A stretch of DNA of 64,000 nt from positions 770,988-834,987 of the forward strand of contig NW_022985072.1 in the NCBI RefSeq assembly GCF_010015585.1, written 5' to 3'. Shown one piece after another: positions 9,978 through 21,206 of this stretch. Both the position numbers and the translations under genes were made by a program. Position 1 is the first letter of the stretch. Each line of letters begins with the position of its first letter. The notes beneath the pieces were generated by a model. The model made no database searches. It had not been told where the DNA came from and was given only the letters and a program-made list of their open reading frames with translations. The DNA comes from Eremomyces bilateralis CBS 781.70 (Eukaryota > Ascomycota > Dothideomycetes > Eremomycetales > Eremomycetaceae).

Positions 9978-11306
9978 CACAATGAGGAGGATAATGATTG
10001 ACAACAGGGTGGCAGTATCCAAAAGGGGAGTTGGAGGCAAGAGCTTAGGTCAAACGAGTTCTAAGGTCCCGGCTCCGTGTATGTTCCACGGTACTGAGAA
10101 GTCGGTATTGTTAGCTGGTCGGATTAATAACTACCGGTAAGAGGTATTAATCGGGGCTTCTCTGGCGTGCTAACTGGTACTGTAAGTGAACGCGTGTGGA
10201 GTTTGGTTTTGGCCTTTCGGAGGGGCATCAGGCACGTTTCTCATGGGTTTCTTCAGGGTGTGGTACTGCTCCTAGCCGTCGATAATACCGCCACGCAGTG
10301 ACCACACTACTCCGTAAACTGTGTGCTACCGAATTTCCGTTTATAATTTAGCGCCATCTATCGGGTATAGCGCTGTTTTCCCCGTTTTCAACCCTGACGT
10401 CCTCCAAAACATCAATACTACTAATTATCCGTCCCTCTCTTCATTCCCTATTCCTTCGTCTGCTGAAAACATGTCCCCTAGCCTAGGATTGCACGGTGAC
10501 TCTTGTACAGGGGTCATCTACCAATGAAATCTGTCTTCTTTCTATCATACCTAATCGTAAGTCACATGCACTCCTCGAACAAATAGATTGAGGATTCTGT
10601 CCATCGTTTTCGGGCGTGTGCAGAGAGCTTTCATACCAAATAGGAGACCATCTTTAACTCTATTTTATCCAAAACCACCGAGTGCTCCGTCAATTAAATA
10701 CAACCATTCGATTCCTCTGCGTTTTCTCCATAATTGATTGAATTTTGGGCCATGTCGGCCCAAAACAAGCGTCGCCAAAGCGCGCGGTTGAACTCGCCCA
10801 CCTTGCCAGTTGCCACCCGCTCCAAGAACGATGGCTGGATGACGATTTCAGCGCGGTCTAGTTCACCACATATTAGCGTTTTCTACCAGACACAGGCATG
10901 GACATGTAAGAAAAAATTGATTACGAGATAGAACATACTTTAATACACTATTGATAGAATTTTGGAGTACACACGACGTGTTTTGATGTAGTTATTAATA
11001 GATCGTGATTTTGCCAAACCCGCAGAGATACAAAACACATACAAAATTTCCGTAGAGCAGTCAGTGTGCATGATGGACAGAATCCTCAGGCCTCCTCCTA
11101 TCAGAGGAGTAGTATAAGTAACGTGACTGTCCAAAAAAGGCTATTCCTCTGAGAGCTAGATGGCCTGACCGCCTGAGCTTGCTGAGGTAATAAACATGCA
11201 AAAGTCTGCAAAACATCGCCCATGGCTTATAAATAGTTCTTCCTCTTCAGCTTTATAATAAATGAAAGTGGTTCTCGCAGATCTTGCAGTCAGACCGTCT
11301 TAATAT
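9978..11306. other. Spacer with one short basic open frame
   Basis: No gene is supported in this 1.3 kb. A 59-codon frame at 10752-10931 starts MSAQNKRRQSARLNS and has locally protein-like composition, ending in a less convincing tail. It could be a small basic protein or a first exon whose downstream exons are lost. The rest is AT-rich, without recognisable features. Confidence 0.4.
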
Positions 11307-12757
11307 CTACAGCTTCATACCAGGACGCAGGTAGGATTGGGCAGAATTAAGGACTGCGTAAGCTTCCTGAACAATCTCTCGGACGATGTCGCCGGCTGGC
11401 TGTTCACGCTTTGTTACAAAACCTGCAACGATACCCATTGGCCTATTAGACGAGCATTAGCTTAATTTCTAGAGATCCAGTGCGGGCAGATAGGAAGGGG
11501 AACCTTTTCAAAGGCGGGATAGAGAGGTAGTTGAGGCGAAACCGATGGAAGCAAAACTTACCTTAACACAGCGTCGTCCTCAATTTCCTCTGTCAATTTC
11601 CCCTCCTCATGCAGTCTATCCAGCTCGTGATGCAGAGGCACAATCCCTCTGCTAGTCAGGTCCTTGATCTCGTATGCGCGATTATTTTCCCAATCGTCTA
11701 CATATGCATTCCTGCTCGCTCGCAAGGGGCGTCCAGACCATATCAGACTCTTGACAGCAGAGTCAAAGCCGGCTTTGATAACCTCCTCCTTGGCACGCTT
11801 TGTCGCATTACTTTCTTTAGCTGCGACGAAGCGTGTCCCAACCCAGACGCCGGTGGCCCCGAACATCAACGCGGCGGCAAGACTGCCGCCGCCACTTACA
11901 CCACCAGCGCCTACTAGGAGGACGCGCCGTTTGAGAAGTGGTGACTTGTACTGTGAGCAGATCTGAGCACAGGCGGGTAGGAGGATACTGAATGGTATGT
12001 CACCGGTGTGACCACCAGCTTCTCCTCCCTGAGCAATGATGATGTCGGCACCAAGTTGACAAGCTTTGGCCACGTGCTATCGAACAAACATCAGCCTTAG
12101 CGAAACACCAATCTTTGACAATCTACCAATGTTATCGCTTACCTTGGGGTGTCCAACCATGTTCGCATATAGCACGTTTGCCTGATGCAACCTCTCCACT
12201 GCCCACTTAGGAGGTACACCCACGGCCGAAACAAAAACCTTCGCCCCGCTCTCAATAACAACGTTTATCAATTCTTCAAGCTTCCCACGCGTGTAATCTT
12301 CGTTTGTCTTTCTTGCCGAGCCACCGACCTGTGGCAGCAGAAGGTCGACACCAAAAGGCGTATTCGGCTCCTTAAACTTGGCTTTCGTCTCTGCAATCAT
12401 TTCGCGGAGCATATCCGGCGTGTAGGCGACACCGCCTAGGGTCCCGAAACCACCGGCATTCGCTACGGCCGCGACCTATGCGAGGGTATGATTAGAGCCA
12501 TAATGTTCTAAATCACCTCAAAGCATTCCGATTCTGAGGAAAGCATTTGAGGGTCTTAAATGGAGACCACACAGCGACGGCACGGTTGAGGTCGTTGCAT
12601 ATAGAAACGATCTAAACTTACTGCAGAGAATTAGCACATGCTCAAGAACGGTTTTGCCAATCCTACCCATTTCGCTCCCTGACGTTGTGTCCATGCCCGC
12701 CAGCATTACTGGGTGGCGGACGCCAAGAGCCTCCGTCAGCGGAGTTGCGAGAGACAT
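11307..12757 (-). CDS. Nitronate monooxygenase (2-nitropropane dioxygenase family)
   Basis: This is an FMN-dependent TIM-barrel oxidase that detoxifies alkyl nitronates such as propionate 3-nitronate. The N-terminus is MSLATPLTEALGVRHPVMLAGM; then VAAVANAGGFGTLGG, GVDLLLPQVGG, the QGGEAGGHTGD loop that holds the catalytic His, and the FMN-phosphate segment LVGAGGVSGGGSLAAAL ... GATGVWVGTRF. Exons 2-4 are well defined (12475-12143, 12076-11562, 11442-11307), together 328 codons. The 3' end of exon 1 is not: homology predicts ...SGSEM joining VAAVANAGG, but the best GT there (GTAGGA) breaks phase, so a micro-exon, a non-canonical site or an error is possible. Total length of about 357 aa fits the family. 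Neighbours do not suggest a pathway. Confidence 0.85.
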
Positions 12758-13184
12758 AGTTTGCAAGATTTCCGTGCTAAATTATAGATCGACAAGCTTG
12801 GGTATATGGTAAATGCTTGAACTATTGACCGATGGGTGATTTCCTCTTGCGTGTAACGAGAATGAGATATTCAAGCCAACATCGCGGTGGAGATGTTCCA
12901 AGGAGACGCACCTTTGCGACGTTAAAAAGGAAGGTATCTACGAGTTTGAGGAGTGCTTACGGCTACTGTGAGACCCGAGGTATTCCGCAAGTGGAGGAGA
13001 GTTGTCCGCAACTCCAGGATCCTATTCAGGGTAAAGCTCGAAAATACAAAATGGGTATTGATCCTGCCACACGCACCCAAAGCGGGTTAATAGGACGAAA
13101 TCGTGATATCGCACATGACACCTTTTCGGCTGCAATGAATACATACTGGATCTCCGCTCAATCGCGACATGAAGCAACAGGATT

Positions 13185-13578
13185 GGAGAGGTTTTGCAAC
13201 CTCGAAAACCATTTTACAACTCGATTTACAACTCCACAGAAAAAGCGGTTAATATCTCTATATAAGGTTAGCGTATAAACTATAATATTAAGCCTGAGGC
13301 AACGAGGCAACAAAAAGTTGTACAAGTTGTAAAAAATAATTTTAAGGCATCAACATTGTAGCCTAAGGCATCAAAAACTTTGGTTCCGGCCAATCAAACT
13401 TCACAAAAGTTCGTTAGCGCATTTACAACCAGTTGTAACTCAATTACAACTGTTGTAAATGAGTTACAACTGTGGATCATCAAAATTTACACCGTAAACC
13501 CGATTAGGATCTAGGGCCAACAGAAAGGTGGGTTGAAGTGGAGTTGTAAAATGGTTTTCGAGGTTGCAAAACCTCTCC
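13185..13578. mobile_element. 394-bp MITE with 38-bp perfect terminal inverted repeats
   Basis: The left end begins GGAGAGGTTTTGCAACCTCG at 13185. The right end is its exact reverse complement, finishing CCTCTCC at 13578; identity holds for 38 bp. Flanking ATT (13182-13184 and 13579-13581) is a candidate 3-bp target duplication, which would fit a PIF/Harbinger-like or related DDE transposase acting in trans. No coding capacity is present. Inside, the heptamer GTTGTAA or its complement TTACAAC occurs nine times, including two within each terminal region or its inner edge on the left and one on the right, and TAAGGCATCA occurs twice as a direct repeat. Perfect TIRs imply a recent insertion or recent activity. 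Confidence 0.85.
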
Positions 13579-13581
13579 ATT

Positions 13582-14686
13582 GTCGGTGAGCTCTTCGACA
13601 CCAGTTATACATCAAAGTTTATAACTTCTTGTAGTTTGCTTGCGCTAGATTTGTCGATGCAACAGCTGTTAATCCAGGTCTACACCGTCTCGAGCCGCCA
13701 AGGGCACAAATTTCGTTGCCCTTGAAGCCACAGTTTTCTGTGTCGCCTGGTTGTTCGAACCGCTGACGGGGTGCTTGACGAGGTCTTAAAAGTCAGGTCG
13801 CCTTCTCCCCATGCTTACTCTAACTGTCCTTGTCGTTGCTGAAGTTGATGTTTGAGATAGTAGTCTAGAGTAGGGGTCCGGCGTGTTAAGCGCGAATAGG
13901 ATCTTAGTATTAGAGTATAGTAGAGAGTTTTAGGTACTACCGGTAACAAAACGAGGGCGTTTCGTCTAGGCGGAAAGACCGCAGAAAACAGCGTCAGAAA
14001 CCCCCGCTTCTAGAGGCACTTTCGGTAGCAACCAACGTTACTCCGTACTGTCACGCAGTACATTGAATCATTGACCCATTGTTCTCCACGGTTGAACTAC
14101 TATTCCTTGCCTCATTGGTAGCTTTCATTTAACTTTTCGGGCGATCTTGATAGCCAGTATGTGCCCTGTCCTGTCCTAATTCTTGAACTCTTGAAGAACG
14201 GTTCAACTTTCAAGTCAAGAACCCATGGTGCATCAGGATGCTCGTGGCCTCCCCACGATCATCGCACAACGGGTAACCTAAGCAAGCTAAGGGAGATCAT
14301 AATTCATGCAGCCCTGACTTTCGTGAGCCAATAGCTAGCTGAGAGCGGAGTATCTGATGGTGGCAAGGTCCCTTGCCATTTCCTGCCATAAGGCTGCGAA
14401 CAGTGACCAGTGACCACTTAAGTCGACTATTTGTAACTTGAGTAGTGAGGACGCACTCTCTTCACCGGTGGAACCTGTTCCCATCGCAAATGCGTCTCGT
14501 TAGCGCTGACGCGCCTTGCGCTTCCACACAATTACAGCTTCAGGAGATCTGGACATGGAAAGCTATTTAATACGCAAAATCACAATCTTCCTCCGAATGG
14601 CCACTGAGAGTCCGTCATCATCCGATTCGGCGCTCCCAGGCCGAGCCTAGCTTGCCTGTCGTGCACTGCACTCGACCACTTGTGCT
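13582..14686. other. Spacer without supported gene
   Basis: There is no open frame with protein-like composition, no tRNA and no repeat structure that I can define between the MITE and the next gene. The 12758-13184 stretch on the other side of the MITE is similar; a 148-codon frame there runs into the MITE and is treated as chance. Confidence 0.5.
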
Positions 14687-16248
14687 ATGGTAACACGGCT
14701 AGCCGCTCCCCTCTCAGCCAACCTATACGGAGTACCGATGAGTTTCCATCCGCCCCAACCACGTTCTAATACGGAAGACTTTAGGGCAGCAAGAGCGCTT
14801 ACCAAATATTTTCCGGAAACTGTTATCCAAAAGCTTGCAAAGGATTGCGACGCCATCAACTTGCTCCGCGAATGCTGCTACGCTAAAAACGTAGACTTCC
14901 ACCATGTTATCAGCTCAACGGACTCAGACCCCAATGGACGTCCGCATTCTCCACGATCGCGCAGCGGGACTAATGAATCATACGATTCCCAGCCATCGCA
15001 GCCTCATCAACAAAGCATACGGCCCAACTCCACTACTACTCCGTCGACAAAGGGGTCATCACCGTCAAGGTTGCCCAATCCCTCAGTTTCATCAAGCTCC
15101 CGTCTATCGGACGCCTTAGCCTACGTCAGGATAACTGTGCTGAGTGCTACTACGCAGCGCGAAGATGTCCCACTGAATGGGAAATACTGTTCGCCATCTT
15201 TTTTCCTTGTCAGATCGGATGTCGTGCACGATCGTCTAGGAAAGGCACCCAAGTGCCTGCCGGACCCTATCCAGTGTAGCTACCATGGCAAGCAATTTTC
15301 GAGCAGCGAAACGGTCTTGATTACGTGGATGGAAAAGGGAGAAGAACAGACACATCAGAATACGTTCTTAGTCGTTCCCACTGATTCTCTAGGCGTGGAC
15401 ATTGTGATAGGCGATAAACACCCCCGTAAGCATCTGTTACGCAACGACGCTTGCTTGTTTTCTTCATTACGAGGTCGAAGGATCTTAGAAGCTGACCAGT
15501 TACCTTATTAGGCTTCCCTGCCCAACCAGACCCAAGCCGTAATTACGGTAATAACGGTGGCCCTGACTCGCCTCACGGACAACCGCACCGTTTTCGACCG
15601 CTCTCGTCTACGGGTGTCGCTCAAAGTACCTTGACCTTCAAGCCTACATTACCTAGGTATCCAGCTGCTCAGAGTCCTTCGGGACACCGAGCTACAGGTG
15701 CGGTGGGAGGACAGCGCACGCCCCCAAGGTCGGATCGCTCAAGTCTCTTGGACACCCAGCAACGTCGGTCGAGTGCAGGTGGCCCCCAAAATTCTCGACT
15801 TCCTCGAGCAGCAGGAGCAGCAGGTTCGTCCGGCAGTAGCGCAGCTGGATCCGCAGTCGCCGATCGATCTAATGCATCCGGAATCTCTCCGAGCGCCCGT
15901 CAGCATTTTCCCGCATCTGGACAATTTTACGTGATTCTCGTATTCGGGAATGCTGAACAATTAGTTCAACTGGATATGAATGGAACAGGAGAGATATTCT
16001 TCAATACACTACAAGGACTCGTCCGGAATCTACGACGGGATGCAGCGCTAGACTTGGATCGGAACGTGGACCGGGTCGTTTTCGCTACTTGCCGAGACCT
16101 TAGTGATGATGATGTGTGCTGTCATACAGATTTGGCGGAGGAGCGGATCGCAGTGACATGGAGGCATACTGTGAGATGGATTAGAGGAATCCAAGAGACT
16201 CGGAGCCCAGAGGATATCTACGCCATAATCGAACGAAACGGTGGTTGA
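14687..16248 (+). CDS. Second retropepsin-fold-like protein, two exons
   Basis: Exon 1 (14687-15473) starts MVTRLAAPLSANLYG; MSFHPPQP at codon 18 is an alternative start. It has a helical N-terminal part (ALTKYFPETVIQKLAKDCDA), a long Ser/Pro/Thr linker, then a beta-rich domain (FFLVRSDVVHDRLG ... YHGKQF ... TFLVVPTDSLGVDIVIGD) like the retropepsin-fold domain of the gene at 9.0-10.0 kb. A 38-nt intron (15474-15511; GTCGAA donor, CTGACC branch, TTATTAG acceptor) joins in phase to exon 2, which begins with a second disordered stretch and ends in a compact ~100-residue domain (GQFYVILVFGNAEQLV ... WRHTVRWIRGIQETRS). Total is about 508 aa. If the intron is not spliced, the first part ends at 15511. 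Function is unknown. Confidence 0.5.
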
Positions 16249-17526
16249 AACAACAAACGCCTTCGGTCGTACTTCATTCCAAAAGTGGCAAACCAGCAAC
16301 CTGTTTAGGGCTGGTTTCGATCCACGAGGCTAAAAGGCATATCTTCCCTCATCCGCGACATCTGAGCGTCCGGCATTATCCTCGACAAGATATGGCACAT
16401 ACACGAGGAGATTCATGGAAAGAGGATACAGTTCGCTCGGCAGTTGAATCAAGATAGGTGAGACATTCGGCTAGCATGATGTCTGTGATCACAATGAGGA
16501 AGATCGTGTGCAGCTTCTTCGACCAGCGACCCAAAGATTTGCAGATTAGCAGCCAGCCAAGGGCCAAGGTTCACCAATACCTTCCCCATATCAGACCCTC
16601 CGTTTCTGGAACGGTTGAGACCGAAGTTCTGGAGATCATCTACCCAATCAGCGCTACTCTGGAGCAATCCGATTCATTGAAAGATACAGACACGAGGACA
16701 GTGGTTCAGGGGTGGATCGATTTAAAGCGGAATCCGGATTGCATTGTATGAAGATTTGGAGATATCGGTCCGAGCAGTACTGTGGCCTACTCAGACACTC
16801 AGTGTATTCTTTCACGCTTCTACGGAGTACATTGAGAGCAATCCAGGGGCTACCGTAGAAACTCACTCAGATTAAGTGATTCTACTTTTTACCCGTCGGC
16901 ATTCAATTGGCTCATCGACCGCGCCGTCGCTCTTTAGTACGGTTTTGAAGCCGATTAACAAATCAAACACCAACAGCTGAAGGAGATCATGGAATCACCA
17001 CGGCTCTTCAACGGGGACGCGTTGCTCAGGGTCCAACTTTGACGTCGGTGCAGGCGATGCAAGGGAGAAAGAACCCCGATTGGGCAGAAATATGGCCCAA
17101 GTGTTTAGTTATGTTCTAGAAGACTAGAACCTAGTTAGGGGTTTGAAGTTTTGAAAACAGCAAGGAGCGCTTAACCCGATCAGATGGGCTAGAACTAATA
17201 TAGCAATGATAGGTGCTCGGATTGTAGGAGTAATCGCCTGAAGTCAATAATTCGCGAACATGATTGGCCTATCCATATAGAATATCCGAATCCGTCCCAT
17301 TTTTGGTATTGCTGTCCTGGTCTGGATCCTGACGAGGATATGGGCTGTGTTCTAACAAGGAACAAAAACAATGGAATCCATAGCTTATGGTACTCTTGTC
17401 AGTAACTGATGGGTTGGGTTCAACACAATAATCGACGAAGAGTTGACCATTACGAGGTTCCAGGGCTTGCCACATCTCTCACAGCCAGAACCAGCTCGGA
17501 AATCGATCATTATGTCCCTATACGCC
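16249..17526. other. Spacer with weak open frames
   Basis: A 97-codon plus-strand frame (16458-16751) and overlapping minus-strand frames (16376-16866) are the longest here. None shows a recognisable motif or a splice partner. I treat the stretch as non-coding or decayed. Confidence 0.4.
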
Positions 17527-18345
17527 TCAATAGGCTTTGCTATACACTAACCACGGATCTTCTGATCCTTTGAGGCGATATTGCGTGGTAAATAGCTCCG
17601 AAGGCCGCGTCCACCCAAGCCGATCAATCTTCGTTTGCACCACCGACTTCCAGAGCTCCAGTTTTTTAATGGCGGCTGTAGGAAATGGTGGTACTGGATG
17701 CGTCGACATCTTGTTCAGCCTGAGAGCCCACTCGACATCATTCGTGCCGCTGAGATCGAGATGCTGCAATCCCCAGTCCTCCGAGACGTTGGTACCATCC
17801 ACCACATCGCACAGTGCCACTCGATTGTTGGTGTCTAGAAAACTCTGGATCAGGACAGGTAATTTGGGATACGGCAGGCCATGCACACTGCGACAGATGG
17901 TAGACTTGTGGCAGGAAAAGTGTGAATGGTCCGAAGGTACTAGAGTAAAATCGTAGTTCGAACTTGAACCTCGGAACCGCTGGTAAGTATGCGGAAGCGA
18001 GAATCGCTGTTGGAATGGAGGGGCCGGTAAAGTCAGATAATCTGAGGCATATTTAGGGGACTTCAGGAGCTCAATAGCATCGCCCAGTTGCCCGGAGTCA
18101 ACGATTATCTCCCAAGTCTTTCCACGTGTTAGAGCCAAGCGAGAGTGCAATAGCACGGTTCTTGAACGTACATGTCGAACCCTTTCTGCACCATAAAATA
18201 TGAGAGCAGAAGCACCGCCGATACAGCAAGTGATCCGATGGTTTTCAAGAAGCTGGGTCACTTCTAAGACTTCATCAGTGCCATGTCCGCCACACGAGGC
18301 GACGCCATTCCCAGGGACCAAAGGAGAATCAGATGCTGATGTCAT
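17527..18345 (-). CDS. Nucleotidyltransferase-fold protein of a fungal-expanded family
   Basis: The 272-codon frame contains an in-phase 54-nt intron (18118-18171; GTACGT donor, CTAACAC branch, AAAG acceptor). Removing it joins GAERVRH to TWEIIVDS and leaves about 254 aa. The core is CCIGGASALIFYGAERVRH, then WEIIVDSGQLGDAIELL, then SLPHTYQRF, FTLVPSDHSHF, GLPYPKLPVLIQSFLDTNN and LCDVVDGTNVSEDWG. This matches a large family of mould proteins built on a minimal nucleotidyltransferase fold. The usual Asp-x-Asp metal motif is not obvious (WEIIV occupies that place), so catalysis is doubtful. A second, more canonical member lies 277 bp upstream in the same orientation. Confidence 0.65.
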   Translation of the reverse strand: MTSASDSPLVPGNGVASCGGHGTDEVLEVTQLLENHRITCCIGGASALIFYGAERVRHVRSRTVLLHSRLALTRGKTWEIIVDSGQLGDAIELLKSPKYASDYLTLPAPPFQQRFSLPHTYQRFRGSSSNYDFTLVPSDHSHFSCHKSTICRSVHGLPYPKLPVLIQSFLDTNNRVALCDVVDGTNVSEDWGLQHLDLSGTNDVEWALRLNKMSTHPVPPFPTAAIKKLELWKSVVQTKIDRLGWTRPSELFTTQYRLKGSEDPWLVYSKAY

Positions 18346-18621
18346 CTATGCCGGTCATGAACATCACGAAGATATCGCCCAACTCACTAGTTGGCTGGTC
18401 AAAGTGGGATATGATAAGAATCGAAGGGTGAGAAGAGGAATGAAGAATGTTGCCAGTCATGACGATACTACGGCTACTCGGATAGATATGGCACCTCTCG
18501 TGCAGAACCACCGGTACCTGCCTTGCAAGGGTTACACTAATCTTAGCTCCCCTCGCCATCAATTAAAACTCGAAACATACAATGGCTACCAGTGTAGATG
18601 CTATGCTTATTTGAATATATC

Positions 18622-19414
18622 TTAAACTCCAAGTAATTGCCTAAACCAGTTGGCATGCTCCTGGTTTGGATTCATTTGCACAAACACAGCCATAAATGCC
18701 TGACGCTGGTATAACGGGAAGTTGTCCTTTAAAGGATCTAACTGCTGCCAGTGATTGCTCAGCAGAAAGACCAGGTCTTCAAAATCTTTCTCTGCCTTGC
18801 ACCCTCTGTCCATGAAGCCCCCAAACTTGGTATAGGTCTGGAAGTATGTGTTCAGGATTCTGACTGAACCGTGTGAAGTAGATATCAGTTCTGTCACCCC
18901 CCTCAGATCTATTGGGGTGTGCAAATTGCCTAATAAACGCTTAGTATACCGTTTTCAATCCTCGTTTCGAGAAGACGCCTGTACTGACCACTAACGATAA
19001 TATCAACATGCACAGCCAGAGGCGTCACATGAGGACAGTCACTGTCCCATCCTTGCCCAGTGTGAACGAATATTGTAACCGACGTACTACCATATGCCTG
19101 TGGGAAACAAACACTAACAGTGTGTCAACTTCAGACGATGGTATCTCCAAAAGGAGGCCAGACCGAGTTTGTTGGATTAGCAGGGTTCGTAGAGTTTCCA
19201 TAGAAGCCCTCACGACGATATCCACATCAGTGGTAGTTCGAGTTGAGCCCCTCTTTTGGAGCGCCCACCCCCCCATGCATGCGTAGTCAATGCTGCTGGC
19301 ATCGAGCAGAGATGTTATGAACTGTTGCGCAAGATCAAGGTTCAGACTGGCTGGGGCTCGGGATGCGTAATACAGCTGGCCAAATCGCTCAGTGTTATAT
19401 ATTTCCGCAGGCAT
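18622..19414 (-). pseudogene. Nucleotidyltransferase-fold gene, probably broken
   Basis: The N-terminal frame from 19414 encodes a Gly-Gly / Asp-x-Asp nucleotidyltransferase core (YACMGGWALQKRG, TTTDVDIVV) after a helix (DLAQQFITSLLDA). A downstream exon (18929-18622) has DLRGVTELISTS, CKAEKDFEDLVFLL and QLLGV before the stop. The segment between them (LAVHVDIIVSG, then a 59-nt intron at 18930-18988 with GTCAGT donor and TTATTAG acceptor) is in a different frame from the N-terminal part, so one break is implied unless a very short intron is missed. It belongs to a different subfamily from the downstream neighbour. Biological role unknown. Confidence 0.5.
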
Positions 19415-21180
19415 TAGAAAGAATGAATCCGATATCCTCCCAAAAGATGGGGATTTTGAGGAAATGAGTGACTGGTACTGGTGAGACTGGAGATTGCGGG
19501 GCTATAACTAGAGACGATACTCTTCTGCTTTTAGACTGTTGAAAATGGAAACGCGACCATTACCAACGGAATAGGGAGTAACATATAAGAACTCGTATTG
19601 AGAGGCATACCATTCGATACGAACTATCAAGCCCGATCAATCGCCGATTTCATCGAGTTCTGCCTTCGCCGCATAGCGCATGTGATACAACTGACTGAGG
19701 GGCACCCCCGCTGCAGCGAACAAAGCTGTGTGAGAACGATGATGTACAAGAGTTATCATTCGACATAGCCCGGTCTTAATGGGACTCAAGGCGATAGGCC
19801 ACTTTAGCCGGACGAGTTTACGTGTACGGCACCTCTATCCTGATTCGCAATCCCTAGGGGGTCGGTAGGACTGACGTTCATTGGATTTCAGAACTCTGGG
19901 CGCCAGACAATCAACGGGATGGCTGAGGCTAGGGCACATAAGGCTGAGCGGCGGCCGAGGTTGGCGGTATAGAGTCGAGAAGTGCGTGAGGTGCGAGCAT
20001 CTCATTCGTTAGGGGTTCACCATTATTCCGTAGCATCTAATACAGTAACTAAGCTAGAAGTCTGGCGTACCCCAAGCTTCCCCACTCTTCAATCATGTCT
20101 GCTCTGCTGCACCGCTGCTGATATCTGAACATCAAACGAGGAAACGTATTAAGCAAGAGTTGCATTAGAGTCTAAACTTACAGTAGAGATCGCACCGTTC
20201 CATGAGGTAACATGAAATAATGAAATTATCGCACACCTGTGTACTAAGTAGATCAGTTCTCAAATGAAGGATATCAAAGCAGATATCGACGGTATAACTT
20301 CGGGGAGATAAGCTTTCTTAGGGGAACCAATCGATGTATTACAAACTCATGACCTGGTTAGGGTAACGAGAGTGCATCTGACCCTGAAAAAACGTCTGGT
20401 TACAGGGCATGTTAACAAGATTCAGACCGGGAATACGATTGATATCAGTAGAGTGAAGGCCAGCTATGTCTGAGTAGGGTATGGGGCCACTAATTCTGGC
20501 ATACTTGCTTAAACAAATACGACAAAAGGTTGATGAAATGTTGTTGTAAGGCTCAGACTCTTAAAAAAACCTTCAATCTTCAGCAAAGATGGACACCTTT
20601 ATGCAAGCAGTCTGGTCACGGCCAGCACAAGTCACGATGATGCCGTGGGCGTGGCACCTCTTACCCTTGGGGATCATATGTTTACGACAGCAAAAGGGGA
20701 TGCTCTGAGCCATCATGTCAAGTGTAATGGTAGACACTCCCCTCGCTGTATTTTACGCCCGATGTGTAGCTTGAACTGTTGCAAATGGAGTATATTGCGA
20801 GTGCCTGGGTGAGAATCTTGATATCTACTCGTTCCTTGTGTTCGGTGGCTATGGGAACCCAATCATCCTAGCCTACGGGAGATTGTATCCTGAACGGGTG
20901 CAGAAACAGGTTGTATTTGGAAGGGGAGTCGCTGGAAGGTCAAGAATCGGGTCGGAGATCTGGGAGGACTACGCACGCCTGCGACGGGATACACGACCAT
21001 GGAAGAAAAATGTGGCAACTTGCCATTAATTGAGCAGGCGAAGGCATTCAGAAGTGCCATGATGAATATCTGAAATGTCACTAACTTAGCTTAACATTTC
21101 AGTTTTTAACTCAACAACAGTAGGATAGCAAATTGAGGAATTGGTGATTCGTGACGATCGTCGACATCACAATAAGGGTC
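19415..21180. other. Spacer at the right edge of the accessory island
   Basis: Nearly 1.8 kb has no supported gene. Open frames are short and carry no motif. No tandem repeat or inverted repeat of note was seen. Confidence 0.5.
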
Positions 21181-21206
21181 CACGTGATTTTCATCCAACA
21201 CGTGAT
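21181..21206 (+). promoter_or_regulatory. Paired CACGTGAT boxes upstream of eL15
   Basis: CACGTGAT occurs twice in direct orientation (21181-21188 and 21199-21206), 250-275 bp before the eL15 start codon. CACGTG is the binding site of Cbf1-type bHLH factors, which control ribosomal-protein genes in several ascomycetes. Their pairing here is seen directly; their function is inferred. Confidence 0.5.

Noticed and set aside
12832-13278. 148-codon plus-strand frame
   Set aside because: Its last third lies inside the MITE, it has no motif, and its composition is not protein-like. It is treated as chance.
11307-19414. Secondary-metabolite gene cluster
   Set aside because: A nitronate monooxygenase is present, but there is no polyketide synthase, peptide synthetase, terpene cyclase, transporter or pathway regulator next to it.
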